Below are positions 40,030 through 48,119 of a stretch of DNA of 53,237 nt, piece after piece. The position numbers and the translations under genes are program-made. Under the pieces are notes generated by a model, which had not been told where the DNA came from, did no database searches, and worked only from the letters and a program-made list of their open reading frames with translations. Numbering within the stretch: position 1 is the stretch's first letter; the number at the start of each line of letters is the position of its first letter. Source of the DNA: an uncultured Caulobacterales bacterium (GTDB lineage: Bacteria > Pseudomonadota > Alphaproteobacteria > Caulobacterales > Caulobacteraceae); the NCBI GenBank assembly GCA_903874895.1, contig CAIQUG010000075.1, forward strand, positions 1-53,237. Direction: 5' to 3'.

Positions 40030-40243
40030 TCACCCACCACTCGAGACACCCGACTTCCGGATGGATTTGGCGCATTACTCCGGCAGGAAAACAAGCTCTG
40101 CCCGTTCGATCTCATGACGATCACGTCAATTCGCCTGTCCGCTTCGGAATCGCCCCGTCCATAAGCAATTTCTTTGCTGATCGAGGCGAAGATTGCGGCC
40201 CGGAAGGGTTGTTTTCACCCCGGCTTTGCCGCAAAGAGTAGTC
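40030..40243. promoter_or_regulatory. Divergent region, peptide transporter / ilvA leader
   Basis: 214 bases without an ORF I would support. It includes an imperfect dyad around 40167-40196 (CAATTTCTTTGC...GCGAAGATTG), which could be an operator. I could not assign a convincing -35/-10 pair. Confidence 0.35.
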
Positions 40244-40357
40244 ATGACGTCGATCCTCGCCGCCGCAGACCCTATCGCCCGCGCCCTGTCCGCGCGGCTG
40301 GCGGCGTTTGCGCTTTCGGCGACGGGCGCGGGCGGCGCGCGAATTCCTCGCCCCTGA
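40244..40357 (+). CDS. Leader peptide upstream of ilvA
   Basis: 37 codons starting MTSILAAADPIARALSARLA and ending ARIPRP-stop. It contains Ile codons at 4, 11 and 34 and several Leu codons. Its last codons CGC CCC TGA form the 5' arm of a perfect 10-bp hairpin. The same ending and arm occur in the leuA leader, which is the main support for translation and regulation. Only a weak AAAGAG precedes the ATG. Role inferred: translation of the leader senses branched-chain amino acid supply. Confidence 0.55.
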   Translation: MTSILAAADPIARALSARLAAFALSATGAGGARIPRP

Positions 40358-40399
40358 GCGCGTCCATGACCGGTCGAGACCGACCGGGACGCTCAGGGG
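40351..40399 (+). promoter_or_regulatory. ilvA leader hairpin (attenuator-like)
   Basis: CCCCTGAGCG (40351-40360) pairs perfectly with CGCTCAGGGG (40390-40399), and the interior (GTCC/GGGA, CGGTC/GACCG) can pair further. The stop codon of the leader lies inside the 5' arm. No T-run follows, so control may be by Rho-dependent termination or by folding of the mRNA rather than by a classical terminator. Confidence 0.65.
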
Positions 40400-40451
40400 A
40401 CATCATGAACCGCGCCCCCATCGCCACCCGTTTCTGCGAGACTTCCGCACC

Positions 40452-41702
40452 ATGTCCACGACCCATTCCCAGATGACGACCCGCCCCGTCACCCGCCAGC
40501 CCAATCTGCGTTTCGACGACATCGTCGCTGCCGCCGAGCGGCTGAAGGGCCAGATCGAACGCACCCCCATGCGCCATTCCCGGACCCTGTCCGAGATCAC
40601 CGGCGCGGAGGTCTGGGTGAAGTTCGAGAACCTCCAGTTCACTGCCGCCTTCAAGGAGCGGGGGGCCCTCAACAAGCTCCTGTTGCTGGACGACGCCCAG
40701 CGACGCCAGGGAGTCATCGCCGCCAGCGCCGGCAATCACGCCCAGGGCCTCGCCTACCACGGGGCGCGGCTGGGCGTTCCCACCACCATCGTCATGCCGC
40801 GCGGCACGCCGATGGTGAAGATCCAGCACACCCGCAACTTCGGCGCCGAAGTGATCCTCGAGGGTGACAGCTATGACGACGCCAACGCCTTCGCCCAGGC
40901 CCTGTGCATCGAGAAGGCGCTGACCTTCGTCCATCCGTTCAACGACCTGGACGTGATGGCCGGTCAGGGGACGGTCGCGCTGGAGATGCTGGAAGACGTG
41001 CCGGACCTCGACATCCTGCCCATCCCCATCGGCGGGGGCGGCCTGATCGCCGGCATGGCCATGGCGGCCAAGACCGTGCGGCCGGACATCCGCATCTTCG
41101 GCGTGGAGCCGGCCATGTACCCCTCCTTCACCGCCCGCTGGCGCAATATCCCGGCCCGGCTCGGTGGCCAGACGATCGCCGAGGGGATCGCCGTCAAGCA
41201 GGTGGGCGACCTGACCTATGCCGCGGCCCGCCCCCTGATCGAGGACGTGCTGCTGATCGAGGAAGCGGATTTCGAATCCGCCATCGCCCTCTACTGCAAT
41301 GTCGAGAAGACCGTGGCCGAGGGCGCGGGCGCGGCCTCGCTGGCGGCGCTTCTGTCCCATCCGGAAATCTTCAGAGGGCAGAAGGTGGGGCTGATCCTGT
41401 GCGGCGGGAACATCGACAGCCGGCTGCTGGCCTCGGTCCTCACCCGGGAACTGGTGCGCGAGCAGCGGATCGTGACAGTGCGTCTGGCCGGCGACGACCG
41501 GCCGGGCCTGCTGGCCATGATCGCCAACCTGATCGGCGATGCCGGCGGCAACATCATCAGTTTCGACCACAACCGTCTGGCGCTGGACGTCCCGGCCAAG
41601 GGGGCGGAATTCGACATCCAGATCGAGACCCGCGACGCCCAGCACACCCGTGACGTGATCGAGATGCTGCGCAAGTCCGGCTATCCGCCGCGACTGGTCT
41701 AA
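40452..41702 (+). CDS. ilvA: Threonine ammonia-lyase (short form with ACT domain)
   Basis: 416 residues. PLP enzyme that deaminates threonine to 2-oxobutyrate, the first step to isoleucine. The PLP lysine is Lys68 in TAAFKERGALN, and the phosphate-binding GGGGL follows in PIPIGGGGLIAG. NVEKTVAEGAGAASLAAL and LILCGGNID are standard. Residues 335-416 or so form an ACT-like regulatory domain (GDDRPGLLAMIANLIGDAGG). The ATG at 40452 is used; another in-frame ATG lies 7 codons on. The leader peptide and hairpin precede it, suggesting a biosynthetic, end-product-regulated enzyme rather than a catabolic TdcB. Confidence 0.94.
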   Translation: MSTTHSQMTTRPVTRQPNLRFDDIVAAAERLKGQIERTPMRHSRTLSEITGAEVWVKFENLQFTAAFKERGALNKLLLLDDAQRRQGVIAASAGNHAQGLAYHGARLGVPTTIVMPRGTPMVKIQHTRNFGAEVILEGDSYDDANAFAQALCIEKALTFVHPFNDLDVMAGQGTVALEMLEDVPDLDILPIPIGGGGLIAGMAMAAKTVRPDIRIFGVEPAMYPSFTARWRNIPARLGGQTIAEGIAVKQVGDLTYAAARPLIEDVLLIEEADFESAIALYCNVEKTVAEGAGAASLAALLSHPEIFRGQKVGLILCGGNIDSRLLASVLTRELVREQRIVTVRLAGDDRPGLLAMIANLIGDAGGNIISFDHNRLALDVPAKGAEFDIQIETRDAQHTRDVIEMLRKSGYPPRLV

Positions 41703-41733
41703 GCCCTGCCCCCGACCTGCCCAGGAACGCACC

Positions 41734-42054
41734 ATGCCGTCAGACACCGCCCCGATCCCGACCGAAACCCCTGCGTGGCGAGGCGAACTCGACGCCCTGC
41801 GCGGCAGCATCGACAATATCGACGCCGCGCTGATCCACCTGCTGGCGGAGCGGTTCAAGTGCACCCAGAAGGTCGGGCGGCTGAAGGCCGAATTCGCCCT
41901 GCCGCCGGCGGACCCGGCACGGGAGGCCCAACAGATCGCCCGCCTGCGGATCCTGGCCGAAGGAGCCCACCTGGACCCAGCCTTCGCCGAGAAGTTCCTG
42001 GCCTTCATCGTCCAGGAAGTCATCCGCCACCACGAAGCCATAGCCCGGAACTGA
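41734..42054 (+). CDS. Chorismate mutase (AroQ type)
   Basis: 106 residues, all-helical AroQ domain. RGELDALRGSIDNIDAALIHLLAERFKCTQKVGRLKAE carries the conserved Arg, Asp and Lys residues of the active site, and FLAFIVQEVIRHHE ends the fold. It converts chorismate to prephenate for Phe/Tyr synthesis. Thirty-one bases after ilvA and 5 bases before the aminotransferase gene, so probably in one transcript. Confidence 0.93.
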   Translation: MPSDTAPIPTETPAWRGELDALRGSIDNIDAALIHLLAERFKCTQKVGRLKAEFALPPADPAREAQQIARLRILAEGAHLDPAFAEKFLAFIVQEVIRHHEAIARN

Positions 42055-42059
42055 CGCCC

Positions 42060-43289
42060 GTGTCCTTCAGCCAACAACAGGAATTCCACAAGATCCGGCG
42101 CCTGCCGCCCTACGTCTTCGAGGAAGTGAACAAGCTCAAGGCCAAGCTCCGGGCCGAGGGCATGGACATCATCGACTTCGGCATGGGCAACCCGGACATG
42201 CCGACGCCCAAACACATCGTCGAGAAGCTGGTGGAGACCGCCCGTGACCCCAAGGCAGGCCGCTATTCGGCTTCCAAGGGCATTCCGGGCCTTCGCCGGG
42301 CCATGGCGAACTATTACGACAAGCGCTTCGGCGTGAAGCTGAACCCGGACACCGAAGTGGTGGCCACGCTGGGTTCGAAGGAGGGGTTCGCCAACCTCGC
42401 CCAGGCCCTCACCTCCCCCGGTGACGTAATCATCTGCCCGAATCCGGCCTATCCGATCCATGCGTACGGCTTCATCATCGCCGGCGGCGTGATCCGCCAT
42501 GTGCCGGCCCTGTCGCCCGAGGACTATCTGGCCGGAGTCAGCCGGGCTGTGAAGCATTCCGCCCCACCGCCGTCCGTGCTGATCGTCTCCTACCCCTCCA
42601 ACCCCACCGCCCAGTGGGTGGATCTCGACTTCTACCGCGAGGCGGTGAAACTCGCCCAGAAGCACGACCTGCTGATCCTGTCCGACGTGGCCTATTCGGA
42701 GATCTACTTCGACGACAATCCGCCGCCGTCCATCCTCCAGGTCGAGGGGGCAAAGGACCTCGCCGTGGAGGTCAACAGCCTGTCCAAGACCTATGCCATG
42801 GCCGGATGGCGCGTGGGCATGGTGGTGGGAAATGCCCGCATGTGCGCAGCGCTCGCCCGGGTGAAATCCTATCTGGACTACGGGGCGTTCACGCCCATCC
42901 AGGTCGCGGCGGCGGCCGCCCTGAATGGTCCCCAGGACTGCGTGGACGACATCCGCGCCATCTACAAGGGACGCCGCGACACCCTGGTGAAGGCCATGAA
43001 GCAGGCGGGCTGGGACATCCCTGCCCCGCCCGCCTCGATGTTCGCCTGGGCGCCGATCCCCGAAATGCACAGGGACGGCGGCTCCCTGCTGTTCGCCAAG
43101 CGGTTGATGGAGGAGGCCGGCGTGGCCGTGGCCCCCGGCGTCGGCTTCGGCGAATACGGCGAGGGCTTCGTCCGGATCGGTCTTGTGGAGAACGAGCACC
43201 GGATCCGTCAGGCGGCTCGAAATGTGAAGAAGTTTCTCAACGGATCCAACAGCGCCAATGCCCCCCCATCCGAGCTGACGGAGGGGTGA
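42060..43289 (+). CDS. Class I/II PLP aminotransferase (AlaC-like)
   Basis: 409 residues, fold type I. FHKIRRLPPYVFEEVNKLKA at the start and IDFGMGNPDMPTPKHI are typical of the AlaC/YfdZ branch that alphaproteobacteria often carry near aromatic and aspartate-family genes. PNPAYPIHAYGFIIAGG and YPSNPTAQWV bind the cofactor and substrate, and the Schiff-base Lys lies in SLSKTYAMAGWRVGM. Substrate likely alanine/glutamate or an aromatic pair; not determined by sequence. GTG start at 42060 follows the chorismate mutase stop by 5 bases; the longer open frame is a shadow of that gene. Confidence 0.9.
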   Translation: MSFSQQQEFHKIRRLPPYVFEEVNKLKAKLRAEGMDIIDFGMGNPDMPTPKHIVEKLVETARDPKAGRYSASKGIPGLRRAMANYYDKRFGVKLNPDTEVVATLGSKEGFANLAQALTSPGDVIICPNPAYPIHAYGFIIAGGVIRHVPALSPEDYLAGVSRAVKHSAPPPSVLIVSYPSNPTAQWVDLDFYREAVKLAQKHDLLILSDVAYSEIYFDDNPPPSILQVEGAKDLAVEVNSLSKTYAMAGWRVGMVVGNARMCAALARVKSYLDYGAFTPIQVAAAAALNGPQDCVDDIRAIYKGRRDTLVKAMKQAGWDIPAPPASMFAWAPIPEMHRDGGSLLFAKRLMEEAGVAVAPGVGFGEYGEGFVRIGLVENEHRIRQAARNVKKFLNGSNSANAPPSELTEG

Positions 43290-43413
43290 CGCCCCTGAAC
43301 GCCCCGTGCATCGACACGGGTGTTCGGTCCTGGGCCGTTTTGTCTCAAGCTCCTGTTCAGCATTAGGGCCTACCGGTGGGTCGCACCCTTGGCGATTCGA
43401 TGGCAAGCTCTCT

Positions 43414-43434
43414 GCGCCATCGTTGCGATGGTGC
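43414..43434 (+). promoter_or_regulatory. 9-bp hairpin in the DUF2844 gene leader
   Basis: GCGCCATCG-TTG-CGATGGTGC forms a stem with one G-T wobble and a 3-base loop, 24 bases before the GTG start and just upstream of the GGAGG. Could influence translation or mark a transcript end; position favours the former. Confidence 0.4.
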
Positions 43435-43457
43435 GTTCCGAGTTCGGAGGTTGAGAC

Positions 43458-43967
43458 GTGTTGACTGCCAGCAGCCGCGAAACCCGTCGTTGCGTCCTCC
43501 CCCACAGCCCTGCGGTCCGAAAGATCGCCCTGGGCGGCGCACTGGTGCTGGCTTTCGCACCCAGCCTCGCCCGGGCGGAACTGGGCGGGCACTACGACAG
43601 CGTGATGACCGACAGCGCACGCCTCCAGGCAAAGGTCCGAAGTGTCGCCGGAGCCAGCTTCACGATCCACAATCTTGCCCTGCCCAATGGCGGTGAAGTC
43701 CGGCAGTTCACCCGTGCCGACGGCACCGTGTTCGCGGTCGCCTGGAACGGGCCCGGCCGACCGGACCTGCGCCAGCTGCTCGGCCCCCGGTTCGACGTCG
43801 TCCAGGCCGAGAATAGCCCGTCCAGGGGACGGTTCCGGCGCCATGCCCTGACCGTCCAGCGCCCTGACTTCGTGGTGCGGACCGGCGGACACCCGGGCGC
43901 CTTCTTCGGGCTCGCCTACCTCCCGCCGTCGCTTCCGGCCGGAACCAGCGAGAAGGACCTGCACTGA
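43458..43967 (+). CDS. Exported DUF2844-like protein
   Basis: 169 residues. A basic N-terminus and hydrophobic segment (IALGGALVLAFAPSLARAE) form a signal peptide with ARA-E cleavage. The mature part (LGGHYDSVMTDSARLQAKVR, FTIHNLALPNGGEVRQFTRADGTVFAVAWNGPGRPDLRQLLG) fits the DUF2844 family, small exported proteins described mainly from Betaproteobacteria. No catalytic motif. GTG start with GGAGG 7 bases upstream. Two bases before the DUF3443-like gene, and the pairing of these two families is one I know from Burkholderia. It may bind, fold or inhibit its partner; this is inference. Confidence 0.8.
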   Translation: MLTASSRETRRCVLPHSPAVRKIALGGALVLAFAPSLARAELGGHYDSVMTDSARLQAKVRSVAGASFTIHNLALPNGGEVRQFTRADGTVFAVAWNGPGRPDLRQLLGPRFDVVQAENSPSRGRFRRHALTVQRPDFVVRTGGHPGAFFGLAYLPPSLPAGTSEKDLH

Positions 43968-43969
43968 TC

Positions 43970-45304
43970 ATGTCCCTTCGCACACTCCTCCATGCCCTCG
44001 CGATTGCCAGCCTCGGCCTGGCCCTGACGGCCTGCGGCGGCGGGGGTGGCGGTGGGAGCGGCTCGTCCTCCTCCGGTGGCGCCGGCGCGCCCGCACCGCC
44101 GCCGCCGCCGACCATCGCCGTCAACTATGTACCGATCATCCTCGATGGCGGACCGCCCGAGATCGTTGCCCGGGGCGGCGCCTATAACGAGCCCTTTGTC
44201 TCGGTGACCCTTTGCGCGCCGGGATCGACGACCAACTGCCAGACAATCGACCACATCCTGCTGGATACGGGATCCGTCGGCCTGCGCGTTCAGGCGTCAG
44301 TGCTGAACGCGAGCCTCCTCAGCGCACTGCCGGTCGAGACCGATGCCAGCAGCAATCCCGTGGGGGAGTGTTACCAGTTCATCGACGGGTATGTGTTCGG
44401 CTCGGTCCGGAAAACGGATTTCACCTTCGGCGGCGGACAGGTCGCCGGATTGTCGATCCAGGTCATCGGCGACAGCGGTGTCTTTGCCACCGTACCCACC
44501 ACCTGCTCGTCCAGCGGCGGAAGCCATCTGAACACCGTCAGCCTGTTCGGTGCCAATGGCGTGATCGGTGTCGGCGTGACCACCACCGACTGCGGTCTGC
44601 TCTGCGCCGGATCCCTGAGCCAGGGGTCCGCGAAGTACTATGACTGCCCCGGCAACGGCTGCGGCAACCTGATCACCCGGGCCGCCTCGACCGTCGCACC
44701 GTTCGAGCAACTGCCGAACCCTGTCGCGGCCTTCTCCAGCGACAACAACGGGACCATCGTGGTCCTGCCCACCGTGGCCGCCGGCGGAGCCGCAACCGTG
44801 ACAGGGACCCTCTATTTCGGCATCGGCACGCAGTCTGACAACGCCCTCACCGGTGCGACCGTGATCGGCACCACCACATCTGCCAGTCCCCATGGGGCCG
44901 GTCTGATCACCACCGTCTACAACGGGCAGAGCCTGGTGCAGAGCTTCATCGATTCCGGCAGCAGCGACCTGTTCTTCGTGGACAGCAACATCACGCCCTG
45001 CTCCGACCCGAACCTGAAGGGGTACTACTGCCCCTCGCCGCCGGTGAACCTGGCCCTCACCATCCAGGGCCAGAACAATGTATCGGTCTCGTTCGTCCAG
45101 ACCTTGAACAGCGCCCAGCCGCTCCTGACCACCACCAACTCCGCCGTGCCGGGAACCGGATACAATCCAAGCAACAACCCGGGCTTCACCAATACACCGT
45201 CCAGCTTCGACCTGGGGATACCCTTCTTCTTCGGGCGCAGGGTCTACACCGCCATAGAGGGGCGCGCGGCGGGAGGCGTCAACGGCCCGTACGTCGCCTT
45301 CTGA
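43970..45304 (+). CDS. DUF3443-like lipoprotein with pepsin-type aspartic protease motifs
   Basis: 444 residues. A lipoprotein signal ends LTAC with the lipidated Cys22, followed by a Gly/Ser/Pro-rich tether. The remainder reads like a two-lobe pepsin: first catalytic motif ILLDTGSVGLR (Asp99-Thr-Gly-Ser), flap-like QFIDGYVFGSVRKTDFTFGG (about 136-155), GVIGVG (about 197-202, cf. pepsin GILGLG), second catalytic motif SFIDSGSSDLFF (Asp328-Ser-Gly-Ser), and a closing GIPFFFGRRVYTAIEG (cf. pepsin GDVFLRxYYTVFD). At least eight cysteines could form disulfides in the periplasm or at the surface. The tether would hold it at a membrane. Translated from the same unit as the DUF2844-like gene. Protease function is inferred from motifs; the flap Tyr is not certain. 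Confidence 0.8.
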   Translation: MSLRTLLHALAIASLGLALTACGGGGGGGSGSSSSGGAGAPAPPPPPTIAVNYVPIILDGGPPEIVARGGAYNEPFVSVTLCAPGSTTNCQTIDHILLDTGSVGLRVQASVLNASLLSALPVETDASSNPVGECYQFIDGYVFGSVRKTDFTFGGGQVAGLSIQVIGDSGVFATVPTTCSSSGGSHLNTVSLFGANGVIGVGVTTTDCGLLCAGSLSQGSAKYYDCPGNGCGNLITRAASTVAPFEQLPNPVAAFSSDNNGTIVVLPTVAAGGAATVTGTLYFGIGTQSDNALTGATVIGTTTSASPHGAGLITTVYNGQSLVQSFIDSGSSDLFFVDSNITPCSDPNLKGYYCPSPPVNLALTIQGQNNVSVSFVQTLNSAQPLLTTTNSAVPGTGYNPSNNPGFTNTPSSFDLGIPFFFGRRVYTAIEGRAAGGVNGPYVAF

Positions 45305-45323
45305 CGACGAGGCTTGTCACGGC

Positions 45324-46604
45324 TCAGGGGCGGGTCTGGCCGGTCCCCCGGACCACGTACTTGAAGCTGGTCAGCTGCTCTGCCCCGACAGGACCTCGGG
45401 CGTGAAGCCGGTCCGTGGCGATGCCGATCTCCGCCCCGAACCCGAACTCGCCGCCATCGGCGAACTGGGTGGAGGCGTTGACCAACACGATGGCGGAATC
45501 CACCCGGGAGGTGAAAGCCTCCGCTGCCGCCGGATCCTGCGTGACGATGCAGTCGGTATGGCCGGAGCCGTAGGCCGCGATGTGCGCGACCGCCGCATCG
45601 AGACCGTCCACCACGCGAATGGAGAGAATCGGGGCCAGATATTCCGTCATCCAGTCTGCGTCGATGGCCGCATCGATCCCCGGAAGCAACGCCCTTGCCC
45701 GTCCGTCACCGCGCAGCTCGCAGCCTGCCGCGGCCAGATCAGCAGCGATCAGAGGCAGTACCTCCGGAGCGACCCGGGCATCGATCAGCAGGGTTTCCGC
45801 CGACCCGCACACGGAGACCCGGCGCATCTTGCTGTTGAGCACGACCCGGCGAGCGATGTCGGGATCGGCGGCCGTGTGGACATAGACATGGTTCAGCCCC
45901 TCAAGATGCCCCAGCACGGCCACCCGCGCCTCGGCCTTCACCCGGGCAACCAGGCTCTTTCCACCGCGCGGGATCAAGAGATCCACCGTCCCGCCAAGGC
46001 CGGTCAGCAAAAGGCCGACGGCATCCCGGTCCGCCGTCTGCACCATCGAGACCGTGCCGGCCGGAAGCCCGGCAATCCCCAGTGCCCGGACGATGGCATC
46101 ATGAAGTGCAAGGCTCGTCTGAAGGCACTCCGATCCGCCCCGAAGGATCACCGCATTGCCGGATCGCAGGGTCAGGGCCGCGGCGTCGGCGGTCACGTTG
46201 GGTCGGCTCTCATAGATCACGGCGATCACGCCGATGGGCGTCCGGACCCGGGCGAAGTCCAGGCCGTTGGGCCGTTGCCAGCGGGCCGTTTCCTGCCCCA
46301 CCGGGTCTGGTATCGCCGCCACGGCATCGACGCCGGCAGCCAGCCCTTCCAGTCGGTCGGAGTCCAGGGCAAGGCGGTCCAGCTCCGGTCCTGTCAGCCG
46401 GGTTGCGGCCGCGGCCAGATCGGCACGATTGGCCGCCAGGATCGTCTCGGCGTCCCTGCGGATCTGCCGCGCCATCTCCCGGATCGCCTCGGTCCGCTGG
46501 AGGGCCGTCGTGTCCCGAAGCCTGGCCGCTGCGGCCCGGGCCGCATGGCCCATGGCCAGCAGCTCGGCGGTGAGATCGTCAGGCAGTCGGCTTGCGGAGG
46601 TCAT
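45324..46604 (-). CDS. proA: Gamma-glutamyl phosphate reductase
   Basis: 426 residues. Second step of proline synthesis, reducing gamma-glutamyl phosphate with NADPH. The aldehyde-dehydrogenase fold shows [26 protein letters not shown] and [16 protein letters not shown], and the catalytic Cys lies in [34 protein letters not shown] is family-specific. ATG at 46604 overlaps the proB stop (ATGA). It converges with the DUF3443-like gene 19 bases away. Confidence 0.97.
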   Translation of the reverse strand: MTSASRLPDDLTAELLAMGHAARAAAARLRDTTALQRTEAIREMARQIRRDAETILAANRADLAAAATRLTGPELDRLALDSDRLEGLAAGVDAVAAIPDPVGQETARWQRPNGLDFARVRTPIGVIAVIYESRPNVTADAAALTLRSGNAVILRGGSECLQTSLALHDAIVRALGIAGLPAGTVSMVQTADRDAVGLLLTGLGGTVDLLIPRGGKSLVARVKAEARVAVLGHLEGLNHVYVHTAADPDIARRVVLNSKMRRVSVCGSAETLLIDARVAPEVLPLIAADLAAAGCELRGDGRARALLPGIDAAIDADWMTEYLAPILSIRVVDGLDAAVAHIAAYGSGHTDCIVTQDPAAAEAFTSRVDSAIVLVNASTQFADGGEFGFGAEIGIATDRLHARGPVGAEQLTSFKYVVRGTGQTRP

Positions 46605-47788
46605 CTCAGCACCAGGTCATTGCGATGGATCAGTTCCGGGCGGTCACTATAGCCGAGAACGGCCTCGATGGCGTCACTGCGCAGGCCGCGGATCTGCCGG
46701 GCGGCATCCGCATCATATCCGGCCAGTCCCCGGGCGACCTCCCGACCCGCGCCGTCGAGGACCGAGACCGGGTCACCCTTGCCGAACTGTCCGCGGACCT
46801 CCGTCACGCCGGAGGGCAGAAGGCTCTTTCCGCCCACCAGGGCCCGGACAGCCCCGTCGTCGATGACGATCTCGCCCATGGGTGACAGACCGCCGGCGAT
46901 CCATTGCTTGTAGGCGGCCAGCGGTGAGCGGCTGGAACGGATGAGGGAGGTCCGTGCCCCCGCTTCGATCCTTGCCAGGGGACCCCCCGCCTCCCTGGGC
47001 CCGGCAAGGGGGCGACCCATGCCGATCAGGGTCGCGCATCCGGCATCCGCGGCGATGCGCGCGGCGGCGATCTTGGTGGCCATGCCGCCGGTGCCCACCC
47101 CGTCCGACTGGTTGGCCCCCTCGGCCATGGCGTCCAGTTCGGGATTGAAGGCATCGATCAGGGGCAGATGCCGGGCCAGGGGATCCCGCCGGGGGTCCGC
47201 CGTATAGACACCGTCCACGTCGGACAGCAGGACGAGGAGGTCAGCCCCGATCAGCTGAGCCACCCGGGCCGCGAGGCGATCATTGTCCCCATAGCGGATC
47301 TCCTCCGTGGCCACGGTATCGTTCTCGTTCACCACCGGCACGGCACCGAGATCCAGCAGGGTGCGCACCGTCGCCCGGGCGTTCAGCCAGCGGCGGCGGA
47401 TCTCCGTATCATCCCGGGTCACCAGGATCTGGGCCGCCACGGCCCCCACCGGGGCCAGCGCCTCCTCCCAGGCCCGCATCAGCAGGCTCTGCCCGGCGGC
47501 GGCGGCGGCCTGCTTCTCGTCGAGGACCAGTTTTCGGCGACTGATCCCCAACCGGCGTCGACCCAGCGCCACCGCACCGGAGGACACGATGAGCACCATC
47601 TGCCCCCGCGCCCGCAGTCGACCGACATCGGCGGCGAAGCTGTGCAGCCAGGCCTGGTCCACATCGCCCCTGCGCGGATCCACAAGCAGGGCCGAGCCGA
47701 CCTTCACCACCAGGGTGCGCGCCGACTGCAGGGCCTCGGAAGCGGGATTGGCCGAATGAGTCATAAGGGGGCGGGTGCTACCGCGCAT
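46601..47788 (-). CDS. proB: Glutamate 5-kinase with PUA domain
   Basis: 395 residues. Residues 20-275 or so are the amino-acid kinase domain ([62 protein letters not shown]). The rest is a PUA domain ([24 protein letters not shown]). It phosphorylates glutamate, the first and feedback-regulated step to proline. I kept the ATG at 47788 because GAGG lies 7 bases before it; the ATG 8 codons on (47764) has no ribosome site but starts where many homologues do. Coupled to proA, divergent from the leu leader. Confidence 0.96.
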   Translation of the reverse strand: MRGSTRPLMTHSANPASEALQSARTLVVKVGSALLVDPRRGDVDQAWLHSFAADVGRLRARGQMVLIVSSGAVALGRRRLGISRRKLVLDEKQAAAAAGQSLLMRAWEEALAPVGAVAAQILVTRDDTEIRRRWLNARATVRTLLDLGAVPVVNENDTVATEEIRYGDNDRLAARVAQLIGADLLVLLSDVDGVYTADPRRDPLARHLPLIDAFNPELDAMAEGANQSDGVGTGGMATKIAAARIAADAGCATLIGMGRPLAGPREAGGPLARIEAGARTSLIRSSRSPLAAYKQWIAGGLSPMGEIVIDDGAVRALVGGKSLLPSGVTEVRGQFGKGDPVSVLDGAGREVARGLAGYDADAARQIRGLRSDAIEAVLGYSDRPELIHRNDLVLR

Positions 47789-47901
47789 TGCGGCCTCAGA
47801 AAAGGCCTCACCGTGACCAAAAGGCAGAAAATTGCCCGAATGGGACCGATGTCACCGATTTTCGGGTTGATCCTTGCGCCGAAGACAGGCACAACGGGCT
47901 C

Positions 47902-48009
47902 ATGTTGAACGCTGTTATCCTCATTGGCCTTCTGCTCGCCGCCGCCGCCCGCGCGGTGCCGCAGCGTCGTGCCGTGCGCGTTCGCCTAGGCCGACTAACC
48001 CGCCCCTGA
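47902..48009 (+). CDS. Leader peptide upstream of leuA
   Basis: 35 codons: MLNAVILIGLLLAAAARA at the start, ending GRLTRP-stop. Leu, Ile and Val make up twelve of the first 29 residues, with L-x3-ILIGLLL early, which fits a branched-chain leader peptide. The last codons CGC CCC TGA repeat the ending of the ilvA leader. TTGATC at 47867-47872 is a possible -35, but the -10 is poor; it would place the transcript start near the ATG. No Shine-Dalgarno sequence is evident. Confidence 0.7.
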   Translation: MLNAVILIGLLLAAAARAVPQRRAVRVRLGRLTRP

Positions 48010-48075
48010 GTTCGTCCAGCGCCACCGGCCATGTCTCCAACTGGAACACGCAGCCCGGGGCCCGGAGCTCAGGGG
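48003..48075 (+). promoter_or_regulatory. leuA leader pairing element (attenuator-like)
   Basis: CCCCTGAG (48003-48010), containing the leader stop codon, is perfectly complementary to CTCAGGGG (48068-48075). GGGCCC-rich sequence in between can fold. CGCCCCTGAG-NN-CGTCCA is shared with the ilvA leader. A small GGGGGTCGCCTCCC hairpin follows. The leuA start lies 45 bases further on. Confidence 0.6.
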
Positions 48076-48119
48076 GTCGCCTCCCGCACGCTGACATTCC
48101 CTTCTTCAAGGCATGAGCC

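Noticed and set aside
40272-43964. 1230-residue open frame on the minus strand
   Set aside because: It lies antisense to ilvA, chorismate mutase, the aminotransferase and the DUF2844-like gene, all of which have clear family motifs. The His/Gly/Gln-rich translation is a shadow.
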